From assembly GCA_035236585.1 (NCBI GenBank), contig CP141132.1, positions 82,078,880 to 82,142,879 on the forward strand: a DNA stretch of 64,000 nt, written 5' to 3'. Positions 11,947 to 24,777 of the stretch are shown piece by piece (the first letter of the stretch is position 1; every line of letters starts with the position of its first letter). A program made the position numbers and the translations under genes. The notes under the pieces are model-generated. The model made no database searches. It was not told where the DNA came from and was given only the letters and a program-made list of their open reading frames with translations. The stretch is from Warburgia ugandensis (taxonomy: Eukaryota; Streptophyta; Magnoliopsida; Canellales; Canellaceae).

Positions 11947-12431
11947 TCTAGTAAAAAATTTGATTGCTTTCAAATTTTCTACTTTACAAGAATGATATTA
12001 TACAATGCCAGAGTAAGTACATATAGATGCCAATGTTTGTATGATGAACTCACTTTTGGTTGATCAGACCCGTTCATCTGATTTCTTCAACTATAGATGA
12101 CTTCTACTGAAAAGCAACGTGCACTGAATGAGTTTGGAATCTCAATAATGAACTTACAATCATAGACATAAACAATAAAAAAATATCATTACAATGCTTA
12201 CGATACAAGATATGAAAAGTTTCTAAGTTAAATGAACGGATCAGATCAATCATATCACGCTTTTATAATAGCATGAGCGTCCCTTGTTAATATATACTTC
12301 TCAGGCTAATGCACAATCTTAATCAGGATAGTTACCCTACAACGTTCCAATAGTAATGAGACTTGGAAGAAGAAAAAGGACGTGAGCAGGAGTAATATTA
12401 AGCTGCCAAATACTAGTTTTTAGAAGGAGCC
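11947..12431. other. AT-rich intergenic sequence
   Basis: No gene, repeat or structured element recognised on either strand. Confidence 0.5.
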
Positions 12432-12448
12432 TTTTGTGTACGACCAAG
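12432..12448 (+). repeat. 17-bp direct repeat, left copy
   Basis: ttttgtgtacgaccaag, identical to 15501-15517. The two copies bracket about 3.05 kb holding the candidate gene at 12482-14628. Confidence 0.7.
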
Positions 12449-12481
12449 ATCGACCATCTGATGGATCATCCCTAAATCCTC

Positions 12482-13505
12482 TCAAGAAGGAAAATTTGTG
12501 GAATGAACAATCAACTCCTGAGAGAAACTTGGTTGGATTCGTCGAGTCACCTTTGACGATGAACGGCTATTGCAATACTTTGAGTAATAATCCGAATTCC
12601 TTGTCTTGCCGCAAGAAGCTTGGCTGTGTTGGACAAGGCTGGGGAAACTCTCATTATAAACAGATTCACTCGCAAGCTCTGCTACATCCATACCCTGTAT
12701 TCTTCTATCAAGAGCATTCCATGATGACCCCTAGCTGTTTGCGACCAGCACATCTGTGATAGAGTTAGTTGCATTCAAAGGGACTGGTTGGAGTCATAGG
12801 AACGCACCTTGACTTGATAGCTAAAAGAAGGCAGCCCGGTGAACAAAGTTTCTGCATACGCATACGCAAAGTATCGGAAAAGGACAAACAATAAAGGACT
12901 TATATTATGCAGTTTTATCTTGCATTTTGCAATAGGCTATTTTTACATCTTCAATCGTAACCTCAAGGTTACATGATGACAACTCAGCCATTAGGCCAAA
13001 AGAAACCCAGTCGAGAGGACTAAAGATAGATTTACCGGCAAGCCAGAATAGGTAGGTCGAAAATGAAATGCAGAATGGTGTTTGCGTGTACATGAGTATA
13101 ACAAAAGGGTTAAGTTTCAGTGGAAATTTCTGGGGTTAAGAAAATGGCTTTTACCCGTGTGGAGATGCACAATCTATGGGTAAAGCTATTTCCTGTAAAT
13201 CTCTATTGTAAGCCTTCTCTCTCTCTCTTTCTCTCTCCAATTTACGAGTTTTAAATTTTTGAAGGAGATGGGGTTAAAAAAAAAAAAAAAAACAAGAACA
13301 AGAGCGTGAAAAAGATTAAAAGGAGATTAATTAGTTCATCGAACAAGGACTGATAAACTAATGATGTTACCAAGACGCCTGTTCTAGTGACAACGAAAAT
13401 TACATGTTTTCATGTTGTATTTTTCATAACAAAGACACCAAGATTGTATGAAAAAAGACACATTAATGACCTGAAGTAATAAAAATGACATGAGGAAAAC
13501 GAATT

Positions 13506-13539
<34 letters not shown>

Positions 13540-14628
13540 CTGTGTGTGTATGTATGAACTTGTTCTCCAATATATCACCCATATAAATAAAGGAAAATTA
13601 CAAGGAGAAGTGCAATTTTCTTGCTTCAGCATGAAGTACAAATTGGTGAGGCCACAAGAAACATTTTTCTTATCACTTAAGGGGTTCGTTTGACATTTTT
13701 CTCTACATTAGTAAAAAAAAAAATACAAGTCCCAAGAAAAATGCGACAATCACCAATTTGCACTTCTGTATTGAGCAATAAATTAAAATGCATTACTTGG
13801 GAGTCATTCTCATAAATAAATTGTTGAGAGAAGTATTTGTGAGAGTCGGTAAATATTCTTAAAAAATTCGGGGAAAAAGCATTAGCAAGATTTATTAACA
13901 AGATTTAAAAAGTTACACCTGTGAGTTTGACAAATTGCTTCTGAATTTAAATTTTATTTGGCAACTTCATATTAACCTGCATAAGTTTGCATTGAATTAT
14001 GAAAATGTAATAACTTCCGAATTATTTGGAAAACGAATGATAAATGAAAATTTTGTTTTTTCACAAAAGTTCATGTTATTTGAACTCTCCTCTTGAAATG
14101 TAATACTGGGAACAAAAAGGTTTAAATATCAGGTGAGCGGTATAACTATTTTTATTTTATTTTTAAAGGAAGAAAATATATTTTAAATATCTCATGGACT
14201 AAAGGTTGATATATTTGAAAAAAGAAAGAAAAACAAAAATTTGCTTACCAGTCATACTGGCAAGGTGCTCCATTCCCTATAACAGCGGTACATACATAGT
14301 CGCCAGGTCCCCAGATTATGACGAGACTAAAAATGGAGATTTGCAACTCCATTGTCAGAAACTGGTAAATGAAATAAATTTTTTGGGTCATGATATTACA
14401 GTAAATTAGCTTTGGAAGATAACATTTCACCCCTTCCTCCATTGCTTCCAAGCACTTTCGTCTGTCATTTTCAAGATGAAGACAAGCAAGGGATATGAAG
14501 ATGCTGGACAAGCAGCTGAAACCATTACCTACCTCCAAGTTACTAATAGCAACTTGACCTGCTACCCATAAAGTCTCGACAAGTTCTTCCATCTTCATTT
14601 TTGAAGAACTGTCCTGGTCAGAATGCAT
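12482..14628 (-). CDS. Candidate two-exon gene of unknown function
   Basis: Tentative model. Exon a runs 14628-14533 (minus), starts MHSDQDSSSKMKMEELVETL and ends at a consensus donor GAG|gtaggt in phase 0. Exon b runs 12730-12482, follows an acceptor ending ctag and reads GSSWNALDRRIQGMDVAELA, followed by a Ser-rich C-terminus and a stop. The phases agree, giving 114 residues. Composition looks protein-like (WVAGQVAISNLE, ESVYNESFPSLVQHSQ), but I do not recognise a family. A decayed SINE lies in the intron. The ELVETLW..GQV string is only loosely reminiscent of the phytochrome-binding motif of PIF proteins and no bHLH domain is present, so I do not assign it. Further exons may be missing, or this may be a gene fragment. 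Confidence 0.25.
12827..13006 (-). mobile_element. Diverged Au-type SINE
   Basis: The minus-strand read keeps B-box-like ggttacgattgaag, the internal ttgcaaaatgcaaga segment and a gcaaactttgttcaccgggctgcc 3' end. The A box is badly eroded. No TSD seen. Confidence 0.65.
13515..13540. repeat. (AT)n microsatellite
   Basis: Uninterrupted TA dinucleotide run followed by a short TG run. A similar AT run lies at about 14867-14888. Confidence 0.9.
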
Positions 14629-14939
14629 AGATGGGGAGTGAAGCTATCCCTCTGTACATCTGGGTCTTCGTTAACTGATCTATGAATATGCATAAAACTC
14701 GGTTCTTGCTGTCGACGGTGTGCCAGAAATCCCAAGAAACAAGTGTAAAGTGCATGTAATATTTGATTGGTTGAGAAAAAAATTTTAATTGCTTTTTCTT
14801 CTAACTTTTTATGTTTTCTACTTTTTTTCAGCCAATTAAATATCACTGACTCCTTGCACCTTCATGAGATATATATATATATATATATAATGCAATATCC
14901 ACATTAGAATAGCCTTTTTATCTAGATTTCAAAACAAAA

Positions 14940-15030
14940 GAGTAAAGCCAAAGAGCCTCTATCCTAAGTGACCAGAGTTTGAGGCTGCTTGTCTATGCTT
15001 ATGTCCAACACTCACCACGAGTCACTCACT
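14940..15030 (+). mobile_element. tRNA-headed SINE-like fragment
   Basis: Contains gtgaccagagtttgaggct, a B-box-like stretch shared with fragments at 23737, 34250 and 58094, followed by a cttatgtcc-type segment. This appears to be a second SINE family, distinct from the Au elements. Boundaries uncertain. Confidence 0.35.
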
Positions 15031-15500
15031 TTTATATAAGAAGGCCCCTCTTTGGATGATTGGACTCATTCATCAAGTGATGTTTCACCAATGCACCCAT
15101 AATTGAACATCCAAAGCCTTCAGTAACCAGGTGATGAGTTAGACCATCGAACGGCAGGAGCGATCATACAAATGTGAACGTACGAGCTGCAATCCTCAAT
15201 TATAAATGTTTCCCAAAGGACAAAAAGGGCTTTCATCTTTGAAAACTAACGGACATGATTTACTTCTTGGAGACATTATTAGAAGTTTGGTAAGGACGTT
15301 GAGAGAAAAGGAGTGGCAGCCCTTGCGTTTCAAACTAGCCAATGAGCTTCTTCCATGCATCGTGGTTGGTACGGGACAATTGAAGTAGTAGCTGGAATAT
15401 AGGACACTGCTCTCTTTCGGTCTTGATGTTGTCTGCTTCCTCCCAGCCCGCCATAATTCCATTCAAAATTTCATTCCATTGTCTTGCTTTGGTGGGCTAG

Positions 15501-15517
15501 TTTTGTGTACGACCAAG
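15501..15517 (+). repeat. 17-bp direct repeat, right copy
   Basis: Perfect copy of 12432-12448. The sequences next to the two copies are not otherwise similar. Confidence 0.7.
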
Positions 15518-16117
15518 CGTAACGTTTAAGTTGAGTCCGCTCTCATATTGCAGCCCAACCGCCAACCACCGCCTCAGTTGATGGGTGTTCCGTGAGAATA
15601 CCTAAGGTGGGTGTAGAGTTTGAGAACTTAAATTGACAAGTTCTAACTTAGAGGAGTAGAGATTCAGAATTGGCCAGTTTTCGGGTTGTAATTTTCAATA
15701 GAGTTTAGAAACTAGCAAGTTCTCAATTTTAGAACTCAATTTGTAGTGTATTTTTTTCACATTTTAATTTCATCTAGTTAACTCCGCCAATGCTGAACCA
15801 AAGCGCAGATGAAAAAGGAGGAGGGTCTCGCGTTAGGTGCCAGTTGGCAAGGGAGAAGTTGAAAATAATTTTGTTATTTCTTTCTTATAAATAAATATGC
15901 ATTTGTATATTAGTTTGTGAGGAATAAATGAAAATTATCTCCAACTTCTTAAAATATGACAACCCTTGCATTAGGTGTCAACTGACAAGGGTGAAGCTGA
16001 AGATGATTTTGTTATTTATTTTCTGCTTGCAAATAAATATACATTTGTATATTAGTTTGTAAAGAAGAAATGAAAATCATCTTTAATTTCTTAAAGGTAT
16101 GGCAACCCTAACATGAC

Positions 16118-19100
16118 ATGAATCAAAAACTTACATTCTCTCAAGCTAGAGCATTTCCCATAAGCGACGCGATGCATCATATCCCGGGTATGGTAAAAAA
16201 TATACAAAGGTTACTAGGGTGTTCTCCCAGAAGCAACACGCTACATCGGATCTCAGGTATAGTGAAAAATGGGCAAGGGTTGTTAGAGCGTTCCCTTGAA
16301 AGTGATGAACTGCATCAGAATTCAGGTGCAGTGAAAAGTGGACATGGGTTCATGCCATTGAGGTTAAGAAATGAGACAGTAAATAGGATATCTTCAAAGT
16401 ATAAGATTCGTATCGCCACATTGAATATAGAGACATTGACAGGTAAGAATTTGGAGTTAGTAGATGCAATGAAACGTAAGAGAGTCAACATCATTTGTAT
16501 CCAAGTGGAAAGGGGCTAAAGTTAGGAAAATATATGGGTAAAAATTATGGTATGTAGGAAAGGATAATAATAATAGAAATGACGTAAGAATAATAGTGGA
16601 TAAGGAATTAAAGGATAAATTTCTGGACGTTAAAAGAATAAGTAGTAGAATTATAAAAATAAAACTTGTTCTAAGAGAGGAGATTATAAATGTTATAAGC
16701 GCATACGAACCATAAGTAGGGTTATAAGATATAATTAAGAGATAGTTGTGGGAAGATATAGAGAGAGTCATGCAAGAAATTCCCAGCACTGAGAGAATAT
16801 TTATAGGAGTAGACTTAAATGCCCATGTAGGAAAAGAAAATGAAGGATATGATAGAATACACAAAGGGTATGGTATAGATGAATGAAATGAGATGGGGGA
16901 GAATATCTTCGATTTTACTTTGTCATATAACCTGGCGATTGCAAATACACTCTTTAAAAAGAAGGATGAATACTTAATAACCTTTAAAAGTGGACTTCAT
17001 AAAAGCTAAATAGACTTTTTTTCTACTTAAGAATAATGAACGATCTATGTGTAAGGATTGTAAGTTGATATCTAGTGAGAGTTTAACCTCACAACATAAG
17101 TTAATTGTTGTGGATATCCATATCAAAAGATGGAAGAAAGGAAATGAACTTAATAGGTATCCAAAAATTAAGCAGTGGAACTTAAAAGGAGAGAAAATAA
17201 CCTCATTCACAAATAAGTTGATGGTAGAAGAAAATTGAAACTATGAAACATAAGTAAATACCATGCGGATTAATATTACTGAGTCTATTAAGAAAGTAGC
17301 AAAAGATGTCTTAGGAATATCTAAAGATAAAAGGCCATTAGTAAAATAAACATGGTAGGGGAGTGAAACAGTGCAAAAAGTTATTAAAGAAAAACATATG
17401 TGTTTTAAAGCATGGTAGAAGACTAAAAATAATGAAAACTATGAACAATATAAGAATGCTAAAAAGGTTACAAAGAGAATAGTAAGTGAGCTAAACTTAA
17501 AGCATATGGTAAGCTCTATAATAGACTAGGAACAAGAGAAGGCAAGAAAGATGTGTTTAAACTTGAAAAGTAAGAGAACAGAAGGGTAAGGACTTAGATA
17601 ATGTTAGGTGTATTAGAAGCGATGATCAAAGGGTATTGGTCAAAGATGATGAAACAAAGGTGGGAAACATACTTTCAAAAATTGTTAAATGACAATGGCT
17701 CTGAGAATATAGGGATTGAAAATACTATAAATCTAAATAACATTGGATATTATAGATATGAACGCAGGATTAGAATACCTGAAGTGAAAGAGGTCTTGAA
17801 AAAGATAAAATCAGTAAAGGCCATGGGATGCGATAGTATACCAATAGAGGTTTGAAGCATATGAAAGATACTAGGGTAGTTTGGTTGACCAAGTTGTTTA
17901 AAAAAGGGCAACCCCGGTGCACAAAGTTCCTGCTTAATGATGGAGGAAAAGCTCTAGTGTACCAATTTATAAGAATAAAATAGACATACAGAGCTGCACT
18001 AATTATCAAGGGATGAAACTTATGAGCCATACTATGAAATTTTTTGAAAGAGTGATTGAGAAGAGGCTACGACATTAAACAAGTGTATCGGAGAATTAGT
18101 TTGGTTTCATGCAGTGAGGTCTACCATGAAAGCTATTTTCTTACTAAGACAATTCGTAAAGAAATATAGAGAGATGATGAAAGACCTCCACATGATCTTT
18201 ATCGACTTAAAGAAAGCTTATGATAAAGTCCCTAGAAAGTTAATATGGAGGGTGTTAGGCAATAAAGGGGTTTTGCAATGGTATATAGACATAAATAAAT
18301 ATATGTATGAGGGAACAGAAACAAATGTTAAGACCACTAGTGGCGATATTGGTGATTTTTCTGTCACTATAGGATTGCACCAAGGATCAGCATTGAGCCC
18401 ATACCTTTTCACATTGGTTATAGATGAGTTAACAAAACATTTGCCCGAGGTGATTCCCTAGTGCATGCTATTTGCAGATGATATAGTCTTGCTTGATGAG
18501 ACAATGGAGGGTGTAAACATAAAGCTATAGTTATGGAGAGAAGCATTAGAATCTAAAGGATTTAAAATTAGCTGAACTAAGACAAAATACATAGAATGTA
18601 ATTTTAGCAAGGAGAGGAGTAGGAGTGGAATACCAATCAAGATTGATAACCAAGAAGTCCCCGTAAAAGACCACTTTTAGTACTTAAGATCGATGATTCA
18701 TGAGAGTGGAGAGATTGAGAGATTGAGAGGGAAGTTACCCAAAAAATTCAAGCGGGTTGCAACAAATAGAGATGTGTATCTATAGTTTTATGTGATTAGC
18801 GAGCGTCACTAAAACTAAAAGAAAAATTCTATAGGATGACCATAAGGCTGGCCATACTCTATGAATCATAGTGTTGGGCAGTTAAGGAACATCATGCTCA
18901 TAAGATAAGCATTGCAGAAATGAGGATTTTGAAATGGATGCGTGGTAAGACAAGAAATGATAGAATTAGAAATGAAAATATTAGAGGAAATTAAGGGGTG
19001 ACACCAATAGGTAACAAGATGAGGGAGATTAGACTTAGATGGTTTGGACATGTTCAAATGAGACCAACAATGGCAACAATTAGAAAGAGCGAGGCAATAC

Positions 19101-19249
19101 AAATAGAAGGTTTTAAAAGGGCAAGGGGAATACCCAAAAAAACGTGGATAGAAGTGGTGAGGAAAGATTTAAAAACTTTGGGACTAAATGAAGCCATGAT
19201 ACTTAATAAAGAGGAATGGAGGAAAAAGATTCATGTGGCCTACCCCTAA
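16118..19249 (+). pseudogene. RTE endonuclease/reverse transcriptase ORF, multiply disrupted
   Basis: Reads MNQKLTFSQARAFPISDAM, then three imperfect ~25-residue repeats containing H(R/H)I.G.VKN.Q.LL..S. Next comes endonuclease (KIRIATLNIETLTGKNLELV; later LTSQHKLIVVDIHIKRWKKG at 17047-17238). RT pieces are KIKSVKAMGCDSIPIEV (17601-17855), FIDLKKAYDKVPRKLIWRVL and TIGLHQGSALSPYLFTLVID (18114-18461), a recognisable CMLFADDIVLLDE just beyond a stop (about 18465-18500), and the C-terminal KMREIRLRWFGHVQ with a stop at 19249. The RT FADD box is intact, but stops and frameshifts are numerous. Confidence 0.85.
17900..17936 (-). mobile_element. Au SINE 3'-end fragment inside the LINE
   Basis: aaaaaagggcaaccccggtg and the following cacaaagttcctgc match the SINE 3' end in reverse. 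It replaces about 40 bp of LINE sequence that is present in the copy at 6867-10383. Confidence 0.65.
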
Positions 19250-19470
19250 TTAGAATAAGGTTTTGATGATGATTTTAATTTCATTTAGTTCTATAAGAAA
19301 AAGTGAAACTAGCTAGTTCAAAGAACAAGTGGATCTGCCATCTTTCTCTCTCTCTCCAACCTTTTGAGAAGCCCTCTCTCACTCTCTTTTTTATGAGAAT
19401 AGGCTCACTTGTTGGGTAGTAAAAAAATGTAAGAATTGGACTCACCTTTTGGTACTTTTTTGTGATCCAA

Positions 19471-21912
19471 TGTGACACCCCGGGTTTTATCAATCTGTTT
19501 CCCATATTTATATTCAAATAATAATAATTTATTTATAGAAAATAGATAGAATTCCAAAACTTAAAACTCATAATTTAAAATTTGTTGCAGCGTCAAGCAA
19601 ATACCATTTAAGAAAACTCCAAGGGTCACTTCTCCTCAAAACCATACTGAAAAACAGAACAAAAAGTAACCATTTTGAGCATGCTCACAAATTAAAACCA
19701 CGATGAAATTTTTTAACTGGAACTGCAAAGACACGTAATCGTAAAATTCCAAAGCTCCAGGGTCTATCCAAGATCACCACATCATCCATGAATAAACATA
19801 TAACCACTATACAGTGATATGGGTCTAATCTATCCATATATACAATGACTAAGGAGAATGCCAAAAAGCCAATACTAGTCCAACCAAAAGTACACTACTC
19901 TGTCAGCATCTAACAGTCTCTGTCCTCAAGCCCCCGTCCAACTCCACGCTAGTCCACCTTCTTTCCTTTCCCCGACCGTCGCTTTGATTCTCGAGGCATT
20001 GCAAAACAAAGCAATGCCTTGAAGCAGCTATGCTCACAGGCAGGTGATATACATTCAAAATAACTCAAGAAAACAATGCATATGGCGCAAGGCATAAAGA
20101 TCGAAAGATGATCAATAATATATAAAGTCTTAAATCACACGATAAAGGACATACCATGTCCATGCAATAAATAAGATATCATCAACTATGATATCATGAC
20201 ATGCACAATTCGAGAAAATCTAGAAACATATGAATGCATGTCAAAAGAATCAAACCTCATACACAGTTAAGCCCTATGAGTGTCTCACATACACTCACGG
20301 CAATGTGGGGCAGCTCTTTGTACCATCTGCTTTCACCCTTGCACCCTCGCGGGTACTTAGGCACTCACGGGAACTACGCGTACCACTTTCGCTTTCACCC
20401 TTTCACCCTCACAGGCACTCAGGCACTCACGAAAAGTTGCGTTGCACACCCGCTTTCATGCTTTTACCCTTTCACCCTCACGAGCACTCAGGCACTCATG
20501 GGGTGAAAATCGTATCCTACTACAGGATCAATAGTCTCAAATATCAAGCCAGAGCGACTCCCACATGTCAAGAAGACCAAAAATCCAAGTGGATATCATG
20601 AAAGATATCAAATACAGTGCATGCAATAACCACTATAAAGATAGCACGCACATGCGAAGCTACATGCTGAAGTCAATCTCACACATATGGTAAAGCATAA
20701 ATCATATGCCTCAAAGACTCAAATCATCAAATCACTATTTGAGAATCATAGAAAAAGTATGAATGAAATCACCTACCGCAGTATCGCAATATCGCTAAAA
20801 ATTACGTATCAAATATCAAGGTGTATGCCCTGATGTACCTGTTAGGACATAAAGCATGTCATGATTAACAAATATAACTAAAATCTAAAGCTTGATCATC
20901 TATTGATCAGCTCGATCTAAATCATCTAATAGCATTTTGTAGTTTCGCTACTAAAAAGTTATTCCAAACTAGATTTTTATCCTAAATCTAGGTTCGCCTT
21001 GTTAAGACGATCACAACGCCTCTTTTGGATCGTGATTTGGACCTTCGTAGCTCCTAAAATCAAGGTTTAAAGGCAAAAAGGGTAAAAAAGGACCAAAATC
21101 CCGCAAATGGGGCCCGCCGCACGCGTAGCACGTGCTGGGCGCTTCTGTGGAAGCGCTCTGTGTGTGGGGGACGGAACAGTGTGCGTGGCGCGTTCCAGCC
21201 CCTCCACGTGGCGTGCATGAGTCGCACCACGTGCCCAGTGCGTGGCCCACCCTCATCGTGCCACGTGGCGCTCCCTCAACCATGTAATGTTCCTGTTCCG
21301 GTCGCCGTCGCTGGAAACGACGACCGGACTGGTTTGCCGTCGCCGGCGACCCCAGGAGCTTCGTTTTTTGTGATTTTTACACCCATGTGTCCGGTTTTTC
21401 ACGCACATTCCATTTCCACCATTCATTTTCCCAAATCCTTCATAAATCTAGTGTTTTTTCACGCTTTTTGTTTCGTTTTCAAAAACTCCCTTATTACTGT
21501 TTTTCATGTTTTCCGGCATCTCGAGCCTTCCGATTGTCACGAAATTTTGTGAGTTCTTTGCTCTCCTCATCATACACAATATGAACGGCCCAGATCTAAA
21601 TCCGACACCGTCTCATCCAAATTTTTTAGGAAAATCAGTACGCACGGATTTTTGCAAAAATTTACGTTTTCATGCTGTTTTTCGGCGTTTATAGGTATTT
21701 AAACGTTGAAATTAACACAAAAGGGAAGGGTAGAGTGATCCTACCTCGTTCCCAGCTATTCAATGGTGGCGAAATCCGCCTCCCCAGTGCGTGATGGTCC
21801 ACGTGAAACAGAGAGACTTAAGAGAGAGGAGAGTGCGTTTTGAGCACTCTCTCTCTTCTCCTTACCTTATATCTTTTTTTTCTTTTTTTCTTTTTTAAAT
21901 CAAAATGTTACA
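19471..21912 (-). mobile_element. Solo LTR, Tekay/Del-type Ty3/gypsy, perfect 5-bp TSD
   Basis: On the minus strand it begins tgtaacattttgattt and ends ggggtgtcaca (TG...CA). TSD tccaa at 19466-19470 and 21913-21917. It shares LTR landmarks with those at 34824 and 46996: the gcattgctttgttttgcaatgcc palindrome-like block (19995-20018, reversed), a GC-rich hairpin region (about 21300-21350) and the terminal ggggtgt(t/c)aca. No gag-pol remains. Imperfect ~65-bp direct repeats (gctttcaccctttcaccctc ... ggcactca) lie at 20325-20500. Confidence 0.85.
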
Positions 21913-21917
21913 TCCAA

Positions 21918-24452
21918 GCTGTATATTAGATCCACCTATCCACAAGTTAGAGGAATAACAAAATTCTCTAAGTGGGGCTCCCTCCAACTGAAATGTCGAT
22001 GGCATTTTAGGTGAGATTTTTTATACCTCCCATCTCTCTCTCTCTCTGTTTGATGAAGCTCCAAGTCAGAGAAGATGATTAAATCTTATAAGATGAACGG
22101 CTCGGATCACCTGAATAAAGGCCATGAGTAAGAGAAGAAATAGACTAGTTCTTAATTGAGAACTCATCGGTTCTCACTTGAACCTAGAACAGGAGTTTAG
22201 AACTGATCAGGTCTCATGGAGGGTTTGATATCACCCATTTTATAATGATAAGAGGCCTTGAAACAAAAGCCTTATAGATGTCCAATAACTGTGGCTTTTG
22301 TTAACTAGGGTATCTAGCTGTGGCTGAATAAGATGAACGTTTTTGATACAGGGAAAAGTACACAAATGTACGCTAAGCTCCATTTCGAAGCACTAGAGAA
22401 AGACAATTTAACTCATCCGGATGAATGGAAGCTGCAATCTAATATTGATTATTCTTATCGAACTTTAGAAGTTCCAAGTTAATTAGCTCCTACAAAGTAA
22501 GGAAGGCTTGTTCTTATTATATAGTTTATATAGATACGCACACTTTCCCTGTAATATGAAGCAGTAAATAGGTTTTCAAGATGGCCAACAAAGGAAAAGA
22601 AGGATTAAATTATTAAAAAACTACTTAAATTTCTTCAAGGGTAGTCAGTGCATATTTTTGGTCAATCACCCTTGCAAAGAAACAAACATGTGACATACGC
22701 ACCTTATGATGTAGTCTGTTGATTTGGTAGGCCACCGCCCAGTGTTCCAGAGAAGGCAATTATTTGTAGCCAACTACCAGTCTTTCCCGTTTAATCAGGT
22801 TCCACATTTAGGTTACCCAAATTGGAAAACCACTTACAACTGTTCCTTGTTCATTTCAAGGACTAGAGTCACCCAATTGGCATAGGATTGGTAAGCTATA
22901 AATGTTTTTGTTGATGGAACACTGGGAGAAGAAAGACACAAAGGTTTGCAACTTAAGAAAGCTGGTTAGAGAAGATGGCTAGGCTGATGGCCCTACAACA
23001 TTTTCCTAGAAGCATCCTTCGTTTTTCTCACGCAGGGTCTTACCTACGAATGATCGGACCCACTAATCTCAGTGCTGTAGCTTTGGATTTCTCAAAAATG
23101 AAAAGTCACATAGGTTAATGATCTTGGCATCCTAAAAGCTATGTTTTTGAGACTTGAATTTAGATTTTGTATTTATAAAATTGTTATTATTCATTACTTG
23201 TGATAAAAAGTTACACTTTTTCATATGCTAGAATTATCTTATCTGCTTGCTACTTGAAATAAAATAATAGATATCTAGGGCTAGAGCAATTGGTTGAACT
23301 AGTTCATTTATTCACAGGTAAATAAAACCTGTATTCCGCAAAGAGAAACGGACTAAACAGCATCATAATGGTGAGGAAGGCCTAGTATTCTATGGGAAAT
23401 TGGAAATGCTGAACCGATCTGTATAAAGGAAAGGTTCTTCCGGTTTGGGCCGGTTATGGGCGAGGAAGGATTTGAACCCATGACACCATGGTTTATAGCT
23501 AGGTACTCTAATTTTCTAAGCTACAGACAGCACCCCTTCTCTACCAGGTTTGTTCTCAGAAGTACCCTAAAAAAGGAATTTGCTCCTTGACAAGAAGATA
23601 TGAAAGAGAATAGTATGTTCCAGAATGTGAAGTGCCATTGAAGGGATGTCATAAATAAGGTTTTCAATTAGCAAAATAAATAAATCCTTGCTTCTATTGA
23701 TATTCAATTGGGTTATGTTGGCAACAAAGCCTTGTAGTTTAATGACGCAACGAGACTTTCTTATGGGTGATCAGAGTTCAAGGTTGTAACTTTAAAAAAA
23801 AATAGAAAAAAAAAAGAAAAGTTACATTGCTGCCGATGACCATTAACACCCATTAAATGGTTCAAAATCCTACTATTTCTCCCCTTTAAATGGATGATAA
23901 AAAAAACTTGCAATGAATTTGTTTATGTTCATGGGGTAAGCTTCCATAGAATGGGTGGAGTATATTGCAATTCTTTACCTGTAAAGGAAATAAAATTAGG
24001 AGTGTGTGAATGATTTGCTTTGTAATTCTTCACTTGTAAAGAAAAAAAAAAAATCATATTTCCTTAATAAAGGAGATAAAATGAGAGTGCTCCCCATTTA
24101 AAAAATAATAATAATAAATGGAGGAGAGAGAGAAAAGCTCTCCTATAAAAAAAGAAAAAAAGAAAAGAAAAAGCTTACCCTTTGATTGATTGTTAACCTT
24201 AGTTTTACTTTTCTTCGAGCACTAGGGTCATTGGTGCCACCAATTAGTAGTGGATGACAATGAGGTCCCAACGACCAATCTGTATACACGTGCTTATTTA
24301 CCTTTACCTATCTATATTTATGTTTTCAACTTTTTTTATTTTTATAGGAAAACATTTGGTCTATAGGAACATTTTTTTCAAAGATTTCTTCTTTATTGGG
24401 ATCGGATATTTTCTATAATGGGTAGAAGAACATGTATGTATTTATGTATATA

Positions 24453-24484
<32 letters not shown>

Positions 24485-24770
24485 ACATATATGAAAATAC
24501 GCTATTGTAAGGAAATAATGCTATAAAGAACAACCAATATATAAAATAAATATCAATAGAAATAGAAATTATACAATTCTTTTTTATCAATACAATAATA
24601 GCAACATAATTTGCGTTCTACGGTAGTATTTTTATGAATACAACAAATTTAAACGTTATTCATTTATTTGATTAAGGGCGAATACTTTTTAATATATGTA
24701 GATATTTCAAAACATATTTAAATAATTTACAAAAATATATTGTAATAATAATATATAAGCAAAACTGTGT
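21918..24770. other. Intergenic region with no recognised gene
   Basis: AT-rich. It holds a CT microsatellite near 22030-22048 and a tRNA-like B-box sequence on the minus strand near 23460-23530 (gtgtcatgggttcaaatcct). A weak SINE-like head lies at 23737-23810 (gacgcaacgagac ... gggtgatcagagttcaaggt). A TA/TG run lies at 24448-24485. ORFs are chance-like. Confidence 0.4.
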
Positions 24771-24777
24771 AAGTAGT

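Larger units (their letters stand above)
15790..19272 (+). mobile_element. Full-length RTE-clade LINE, 18-bp TSD
   Basis: TSD ttttaatttcatctagtt (15772-15789) and ttttaatttcatttagtt (19273-19290), one mismatch. It starts with aactccgccaatgctg, like the element at 5986. The 5' UTR has two ~120-bp repeats (15849-16095). The ORF begins at 16118 and the 3' end is the gcctacccctaattagaata tail plus GATGATGAT. Length 3483 bp. Confidence 0.92.

Noticed and set aside
14533..14628. PIF-type phytochrome-binding motif (ELVETLW..GQV)
   Set aside because: Similarity is short, one conserved position is wrong, and no bHLH domain is present nearby.
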